24,200 bases of DNA from Gryganskiella cystojenkinii (taxonomy: Eukaryota > Mortierellomycota > Mortierellomycetes > Mortierellales > Mortierellaceae): NCBI GenBank assembly GCA_015852425.1, contig JAAAIG010000608.1, positions 1 to 24,200 of the forward strand, in the 5' to 3' direction. The notes beneath the pieces are model-generated. The model had not been told where the DNA came from. It did no database searches and saw only the letters and a program-made list of their open reading frames with translations. Of this stretch, positions 19,467 to 24,200 are shown piece after piece. Made by a program: the position numbers and the translations under genes. The first letter of the stretch is position 1, and each line of letters begins with the position of its first letter.

Positions 19467-19799
19467 TTTTCTTTGTACGGTTAAGGATAGGATAGAAACA
19501 GAGGTTAAAGATAGCGCTCAAAAAAGAATATGAGAAAGAGGGGAGAAAAAGCGGGTAAAGACCTTGTTGAACCTTTACATGTTCGCCTCCATGAAATATC
19601 CTGGTCCCCTTGAAGTAATATTTTACGATTAACGATCCAGAAAATCACTTAAAAAACGGAGAAACTGCAACAGCGAGGATTCCTGATTTTTTTTAATACA
19701 ATTGGTACATGAAAACGCGGGGGTACATATTTCTTGCAATATCACACACATGACAACGGCAAGGGGTCGCCATTCCCTCCCAATCGTTTCTCTCTCGAA
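19467..19799. other. Intergenic region upstream of the hydrolase locus
   Basis: The sense (minus) strand has a CT-rich leader just upstream of ATG 19466. No clear TATA box was seen and no gene is supported. Confidence 0.4.
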
Positions 19800-21546
19800 T
19801 TTCATCTTCCATTGCAGACAACAGCATTAACGCATCGAGAATGGTCCATCGACATAACCGAGATTGCCCTCCAATTCCATCAAGTCCCTCCTCCTCAGCA
19901 TTACCGACTCACATCAATGGCATCTCTCCTTTTTGCCATCTCTCTGGACGGACATTCACGTCAAAGGACGCTGTCCCAGCCCTTCTAAGTTCCGAGACAC
20001 TCTAAGAGCGCAAGGACCTGGTTCGACACCTCACTTTTGAGAAACACACGACCGAGGCCACCTATGCCAACCTACTCTCTTTACGAATAAGAGTTGAACC
20101 CTGGATTCATCGGACCAACAACCCAAAATACATATGCAGCGATTTCGACAGAACCAGAATCAAAGCGAAGGGCCCTGCCAAGGATTTTATTCAGCATCAC
20201 AGTCACTCTCTTCAGTTCGTGGACCTAGTTTCTGCTTTGGATAAGAATCCGCAATTGTCATGGAATCCAGAGCATTCAACATGGTAACTCGTCCTTGCAA
20301 CCAGTCACCAAAAGTTGTCCTCCTCTCGACCACTCCGATCCTTGATCTTGAGCCGAATCAAGTTCTACTGGGAGGAAATGAGTGCATGCGTTGGGACCTA
20401 GAGCAATTGCGGGATCTAACGTCGCTCGCCTTCGACATCTGGTCTATTGGTAAGGACAGCAAGCCCACGTCTCATCTATTTTCACAAATGACCGGGTCCA
20501 AGATACGATATCTGACTCTTCGAGGTGCAAATTGGGCTTCTCTAAGCGGATTGACCGTGGCGGACCAGTGTAGCGAGCTCGAGTCCTTGGTTTGGTATGA
20601 TCAGCATTGCCGAGATTTCTCTTCGATGGGAAAGGGGTCTAAAAGAAGGGAAATGGCCAAATCTTCATCCCTTGGATCTCAATCTCTCATTTAAGACGGA
20701 TTCAGATCTCGCTGTGATGATCGAATCTTTACATCAACCCTTACAGCGGTTGACTGTCGAAGACCACAACCTTGGACTCATTGTTCCACCACCTTGCTGG
20801 AAAGCGGTCAGGGTCGTTATCGAGATTCCTTGGAGGTGTTGCAGATTTCAAACGGCACAAAAGTGACAGGAGCTAGGGTTCAAAAGCTCCTCTGTTCTTT
20901 CCCGAAACGAGCTCGTTTCACCGGTCCTCCTCAGCAATATTGACATTTATGTAAATCCTCGGCCATGGGTCTGTACCTGGATTCGGGATCTCTGGGTCAT
21001 ATTATCGTTCCATTTGACTGATTACTTCCCCTCTTAGAGCCTTCTCAGAACCTGTTCGATCAAGAAAGGCGTTGAAGATCCGAATCTGGGCAGATGTAGA
21101 CGCAACTTAAGCTGCAGAATCATCGGTATCATCGTATGTCAGCCCCGAGAGCGACACTAAGAGCAACAACAAAAAAGGAGACGAGGATGAGGACCGGGAT
21201 GCTATTGGCGATTTTATTTTCCTTGAACGATTGGCGACTTTAACTTGTTTAGAGACGCTCTCGGTTGATAGTCAAGATAATCAAGTACACTGGTCAACGA
21301 GAGGAAATCAAACGACTCAAGCATTTCAATTTCTCAAGTTGGAGTTTGGATTTGATTGCTTAAAGTCCCTGCCGATTGAGACAATCAGATCTCGGGTACG
21401 CGGCCCAGAACGTGACAATGGAGGAAGCCAAGTGGATGGTGGAACAATGGCCCACACTGGAGTCCTTTTCGGCAGTCAGCTGGAGTCAATCCAAGGAGAT
21501 CAGGGTGGAGATCAGGCAGTACTTCAAGGCGAAAAGTATCCAGTAG
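19800..21546 (+). pseudogene. Decayed F-box/LRR gene in several frames
   Basis: An F-box-like remnant appears near 19822-19915 (ALTHREWSIDIT, then LPSLWTDIHVK in another frame). LRR-like pieces follow: VRHLTFEKHTTEATYANLLS (about 20015-20075), LTSLAFDIWSIG and IRYLTLRGANW (20400-20540), LESLVWYDQ, LQRLTVEDHN (20740-20770), LEVLQISNGTKVTGARVQKL (20830-20890) in a further frame, and LTCLETLSVDSQD (from 21240). The end, EEAKWMVEQWPTLESF and a TAG at 21544-21546, matches the C-terminal motif style of the cluster's F-box proteins. Pieces switch between all three frames and stops occur between them, without matching splice sites, so this is a pseudogene. Its exact start is uncertain. Confidence 0.65.
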
Positions 21547-21982
21547 GTCTTAAATCAAAAATCAAAACTGCAAGGGCTGACTGCTAAAGATATCATTAAT
21601 GGTTACGAACACGCGTCAAAAGACAACAATGAGCAAACACAACAAACCACCAGTCTACATAAGAAGCCGACAAGCAGAAACAATCAAATCAAAGCCAGCC
21701 AAAAGTAGCATAACGGAAAACCAGAAACCAGAAATCGCGTTGGCAAACAGCACACCAATTTGATCAAACAAAAGAAAAGCTCTGAGAGAATAACGGCACG
21801 TCATAATGAGGATGACCACTTGACTACCGTATATGATATACTCAAAGGCATTGATCCGGCTACCGTCATTGATGGAGTGCCATACCAAGGGAGAGGTCGA
21901 CCTCCGCAAGGCGCGCGATTGAACGCAGCATAAGTACTCAAGAGATCTCCAAGCTATTGTGCACCTCAATAGTGAATGATGA
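21547..21982. other. Intergenic, no supported gene
   Basis: A minus-strand frame (21969-21655) translates to hydrophobic stretches such as VVILIMTCRYSL and FWFSVMLLLAGFDL, but it has no ATG until the last codon and no recognisable motif. It is noted only as a possible remnant of a membrane-protein exon. Confidence 0.3.
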
Positions 21983-22125
21983 TACAGTGAATCCCGCGTT
22001 ATAGTGAATTCTTAGTTTTATTTGTGACGTTTTTTATATCTGAATTGTACCCGTTATAGTGAATACACGTATAGTGAAAGAGTCGACCAAGATCACGGTG
22101 TTTACTGTAACGAGGGTTGACTGTA
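21983..22125. mobile_element. Pogo/Tigger-type MITE, about 139 bp with TA target duplication
   Basis: The left end is TA then CAGTGAATCCCGCGTTATAG; the right end, read as reverse complement, is TA then CAGTCAACCCTCGTTACAG. The ends match as terminal inverted repeats of about 20 bp with a few mismatches, and the outer TA dinucleotides (21983-21984 and 22124-22125) are the target duplication of the Tc1/mariner superfamily. CAGT...TCAACCCTCGTTA is typical of pogo-like elements. Inside are extra TATAGTGAA copies (about 22010, 22053, 22068). There is no transposase frame, so it is a non-autonomous element needing a copy elsewhere. Confidence 0.7.
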
Positions 22126-22770
22126 CCTACCTTCCTCTCCTCCACCTGTTACGCCGTTATCTTGTAGTCCTACAGTTCATGGTGGAACACGCTCGTCGCG
22201 ACGAATCACCACTGCCACTTCCTCCCCCAACTCCCCAGCAGAGGCCAGTGACACGAAGTAGGCACAGCAATAAATTAAATACTCCTTACTTTGTTACGCT
22301 TTGGTAACACTAGTAATATGATCGACAATATGCACGAGGGTGCTCAAAGGAAAATCTGCGGTAGGTTCATCTCAAAGAAGGAATATCCACGTGGGATGTG
22401 GTAAAATAAACAGAAGATCTACGGGAGAGGGGTGTATAATGTTGCCTGTTAGCTAAAATGGAGGGTTATGGTCATTGATTGTACATATCCACTAAGAGGC
22501 TCTTTGTAAAGCTTCTTTGTTTCTTTCTCTGTTTCTTTTGTCTTTTCCAATTAGTTTTTGTTTATCATCCTTGTGCCGAAAAGGCTGAAGAAGAATGATC
22601 CAATCGGATATGATGCCTAGCAAATCTGATTACTTCTCGAAATTCATCGAAGTCCACCACCTTTGACATGCGGCGCGGTCCAACAATTGGTTACTTCCCG
22701 GGGTTCGCTCGCTAGCGCTCTCAGACGACGAATTCCAGCGTTACACAAGCGGGAAGGGGGCTGAAGGTAC
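22126..22770. other. Intergenic, repeat-tinged, no supported gene
   Basis: AT-rich with CT tracts (about 22500-22545). Two loosely similar blocks occur, GATTACTTCTCGAAATTC near 22629 and GGTTACTTCCCGGGGTTC near 22689. Short frames lack motifs. Confidence 0.4.
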
Positions 22771-22846
22771 TCGAAGACGGCGTCATTACATATTAGGCGT
22801 TTCGGCACACGAAGACAGCTCGTTACACATTTGGCGTTTCGGCACA
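22771..22846. repeat. Two-unit 38-bp tandem repeat
   Basis: Unit 1 (22771-22808) and unit 2 (22809-22846) share CGAAGACRG, ATTACATATTAGGCGTTTCGGCACA and CGTTACACATTTGGCGTTTCGGCACA. The GGCGTTTCGGCACA core is identical. A similar TGTGCCGAAAAGGC occurs in reverse sense near 22573, suggesting a degraded dispersed repeat. Confidence 0.7.
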
Positions 22847-22972
22847 AATTCTTTACTGCAGCCTCTTACTATGGCTCTAAGAACATCTCAGGCGCACGCT
22901 CGATGAACGCTTATACAGGAAATGTGTAATCATGTTACTTGTTCCGTTGTGGTCCTGCAGAGTCTCACTACC

Positions 22973-23122
22973 ATGGTCGTTGTTAGTAAAAAGGTGAAGC
23001 CCTTTTTGGCGTCAGTGAGAACGGCTCTCAACGAAGCTGCAAGGCGCCGCTCTTGCAGAAAACGCCGCTCGTGCACAAAACGCCGCTTTTGCACAAGACA
23101 CCGCTCTTGCATGAGAGTTTGA
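22973..23122 (+). CDS. Possible 49-residue Arg/Cys-rich repeat peptide (weak)
   Basis: ATG 22973 opens a 49-codon frame (MVVVSKKVKPFLASVRTALN...) whose second half is a hexapeptide repeat (RRSCRK, RRSCTK, RRFCTR, HRSCMR) encoded by the 18-bp tandem repeat below. A good acceptor-like CCTGCAG precedes it. There is no signal peptide or family match, and the other frames of the repeat are open as well. It could easily be chance coding in a repeat. Confidence 0.15.
   Translation: MVVVSKKVKPFLASVRTALNEAARRRSCRKRRSCTKRRFCTRHRSCMRV
23046..23117. repeat. Four-unit 18-bp tandem repeat
   Basis: Units at 23046, 23064, 23082 and 23100. The consensus is GCCGCTCTTGCACAAAAC, with 2-5 differences per unit. 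The unit length is a multiple of 3 and all units lack stops in several frames. Confidence 0.85.
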
Positions 23123-23285
23123 AAAGAGTCTACGGTAGGCTACCCGGTATTTAAGTCTATCTGTTGCAGGCGGAGAGGTACCCTGACGGCTGTCTGGGGC
23201 CATCTAGTGCATATTAATGTTATGTTCTAAAATAGTGTGTTGTTCTAATAGTCTGGACCTTATCTTGTTACCGACCTTCGACTTA

Positions 23286-23339
23286 GAACCTTTCCACAGT
23301 AATTAGTCATCGGATCGACTCCGTACAGCGGAAAGGTTC
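23286..23339. promoter_or_regulatory. 10-bp perfect inverted repeat upstream of the secreted-protein gene
   Basis: GAACCTTTCC (23286-23295) and GGAAAGGTTC (23330-23339) are exact reverse complements with a 34-nt spacer. They lie 35-90 bp upstream of the TATA box, so they could be paired binding sites for a transcription factor. This is inference from position and symmetry only. Confidence 0.4.
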
Positions 23340-23373
23340 CAAGCAGGACGGGATAGGCGACAGAGAAATCGGC

Positions 23374-23380
23374 TATAAAA
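23374..23380 (+). promoter_or_regulatory. TATA box of the small secreted-protein gene
   Basis: GGCTATAAAATGAG is a strong match to a eukaryotic TATA box. A CT-rich probable start region follows at about 23405-23440 and the ATG is at 23564, giving a leader of about 150 nt. Confidence 0.65.
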
Positions 23381-23563
23381 TGAGTCCAGTCTTCGACTTG
23401 GTATTCACCCCCGCTCTTCCTCTACTCTGCCTCTACCTCAACGTTCGGTCAACAAACCTTGCACCCGCTATCTCAAGAACTTTCGCGAGCGCTCTCACAA
23501 GAACCTGCACGGCCACCGAACAATCCTTCGTTTCATAAAAGAACAAAACACCGCTTATACAAC

Positions 23564-23911
23564 ATGAAGCTGTTAAACGCCTTGGCTTTGTGTACTGCAC
23601 TGTTGCTGCCACTGCAAACCCATGCTGGCTGGTATTTCCATGTCTGCACAGAAGACGGATTTCAAGGCGAGTGTTACGGTGACGTCCAATATGGCCAAGG
23701 CTGCTCAAACATTGATAACAGAGCTGTTGCTAAACGAATCGGTTCCTTTGAATGGAGAAACTGTGGCGGAGAATCGTATTGTGCATCTTACATCGTTCTT
23801 TACGATGGAGTAGACTGCACAGGTAACAATCTGGGTTATTCAGACACACCTTGGAAGAAAGACTCTACAAGCTTGGCTGGCAGTTATATGAAGAGTTATT
23901 ATGTCTACTAA
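23564..23911 (+). CDS. Small secreted cysteine-rich protein, 115 residues, possible beta/gamma-crystallin-like fold
   Basis: The start is the first ATG in the frame, behind a TATA box. Residues 1-21 are a signal peptide (MKLLNALALCTALLLPLQTHA, cleaved before GWYF). The mature 94 residues hold six Cys (28, 37, 47, 67, 73, 85), enough for three disulfides, and many aromatics. FQGECYGD followed by GCSNIDNRAVAKRIGSF resembles the FxGxC...CxNL/IxxRAxS pattern of beta/gamma-crystallin-like and SMI/I36-type secreted proteins; this resemblance is by eye. It is probably secreted to the apoplast or medium, as an effector-like, antimicrobial or wall-associated protein; the role is unknown. Intronless and short, with a strong promoter layout. 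Confidence 0.8.
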   Translation: MKLLNALALCTALLLPLQTHAGWYFHVCTEDGFQGECYGDVQYGQGCSNIDNRAVAKRIGSFEWRNCGGESYCASYIVLYDGVDCTGNNLGYSDTPWKKDSTSLAGSYMKSYYVY

Positions 23912-23914
23912 GCA

Positions 23915-23970
23915 TCGGCCCCCAAGATCCGTCGGCCCCCAAGATCCGAGTTCCGTTGGCCCCCGATTAG
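23915..23970. repeat. 17-bp tandem repeat just after the stop
   Basis: TCGGCCCCCAAGATCCG occurs at 23915-23931 and again, identical, at 23932-23948. A partial third copy (TTGGCCCCCGATT) starts near 23956. It lies in the presumed 3' UTR of the secreted-protein gene. Confidence 0.85.
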
Positions 23971-24082
23971 CCCTTCTTATCCCAGACCTACAATTATTCC
24001 GACGCTCCGCTCTTTAGTCTCGCTTCATTTTTTTTTAGTTTAAACAGTTGCCTTTCCCTCATAATATTAAAGATGGGCCTCA

Positions 24083-24130
24083 CAAATTTCCCTTATCCCT
24101 TAAACCGTAGGTGTGTAACGGGGAAATTTG
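24083..24130. terminator. 10-bp inverted repeat in the 3' flank
   Basis: CAAATTTCCC (24083-24092) and GGGAAATTTG (24121-24130) are exact reverse complements with a 28-nt spacer, after an AATATTAAA element at about 24063. It could be a transcript hairpin near the polyadenylation site or the TIR of a tiny element. No function is shown. Confidence 0.35.
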
Positions 24131-24200
24131 CCTTCCAAAAAAAATATATGCTGCACTCAGCCCATGCAAAAACTATTCGAGATCCTTATTCGAGGTATTT

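Noticed and set aside
21655..21969. Hydrophobic minus-strand frame as a membrane protein gene
   Set aside because: No ATG before the final codon, no motif, and no neighbouring exon found.
22644..22847. Minus-strand Cys/Arg frame over the 38-bp repeat
   Set aside because: The coding look comes from the tandem repeat; no start context or family support.

Overview
The window looks like nuclear DNA of a filamentous fungus, most likely an early-diverging soil fungus of the Mortierella/Linnemannia type. The signs are short GT-AG introns (75-115 nt) with GTRAGT donors, pyrimidine-rich leaders before start codons, AATAAA-type signals after stops, a Crinkler (CRN) header of the form seen in Mortierellomycota, and a dense cluster of F-box/leucine-rich-repeat (LRR) genes. 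No rRNA, tRNA, CRISPR array or bacterial-type operon was seen. The taxonomic call rests on recognised protein style, not on a search.

Layout. At 170-3112 (minus) lies an eight-exon gene for a 701-residue nuclear-type protein of unknown family; its exons join in frame throughout, and it carries an NLS-like patch and a possible D-x13-ExK nuclease motif. At 3310-3764 is a pair of 175-bp direct repeats about 94% identical. At 4257-4587 is a broken CRN header, followed directly by an LRR gene (4822-6453) that has lost its F-box. At 6939-9363 (minus) is a multiply frameshifted F-box/LRR pseudogene. It faces an intact 832-residue F-box/LRR gene (9582-12080), which is followed by a tandem paralogue with one intron (12329-15007, 862 residues). 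A 32-codon scrap of the pseudogene family lies at 15078-15176. At 15362-17146 (minus) is an intact 594-residue F-box/LRR gene, the full-length paralogue of the F-box-less copy at 4822. At 17823-19466 (minus) is a secreted glycoside-hydrolase-like gene cut by one TGA. At about 19800-21546 (plus) is another decayed F-box/LRR gene. From 21983 onward the DNA is repeat-rich, with a pogo-type MITE, a 38-bp tandem repeat and an 18-bp tandem repeat. At 23564-23911 a small secreted six-cysteine protein sits behind a clear TATA box.

How it fits together. F-box/LRR proteins are normally substrate-recognition subunits of SCF ubiquitin ligases. The cluster holds at least three sub-families in states from intact to scrap, the pattern expected of birth-and-death evolution. 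The CRN header, the large repeat-flanked gene, the broken hydrolase and the small secreted protein make this a fast-evolving accessory region rather than a housekeeping one. The most interesting point is the CRN header lying immediately upstream of an F-box-less LRR body, with a potential splice acceptor at the point where homology to the F-box paralogue begins.
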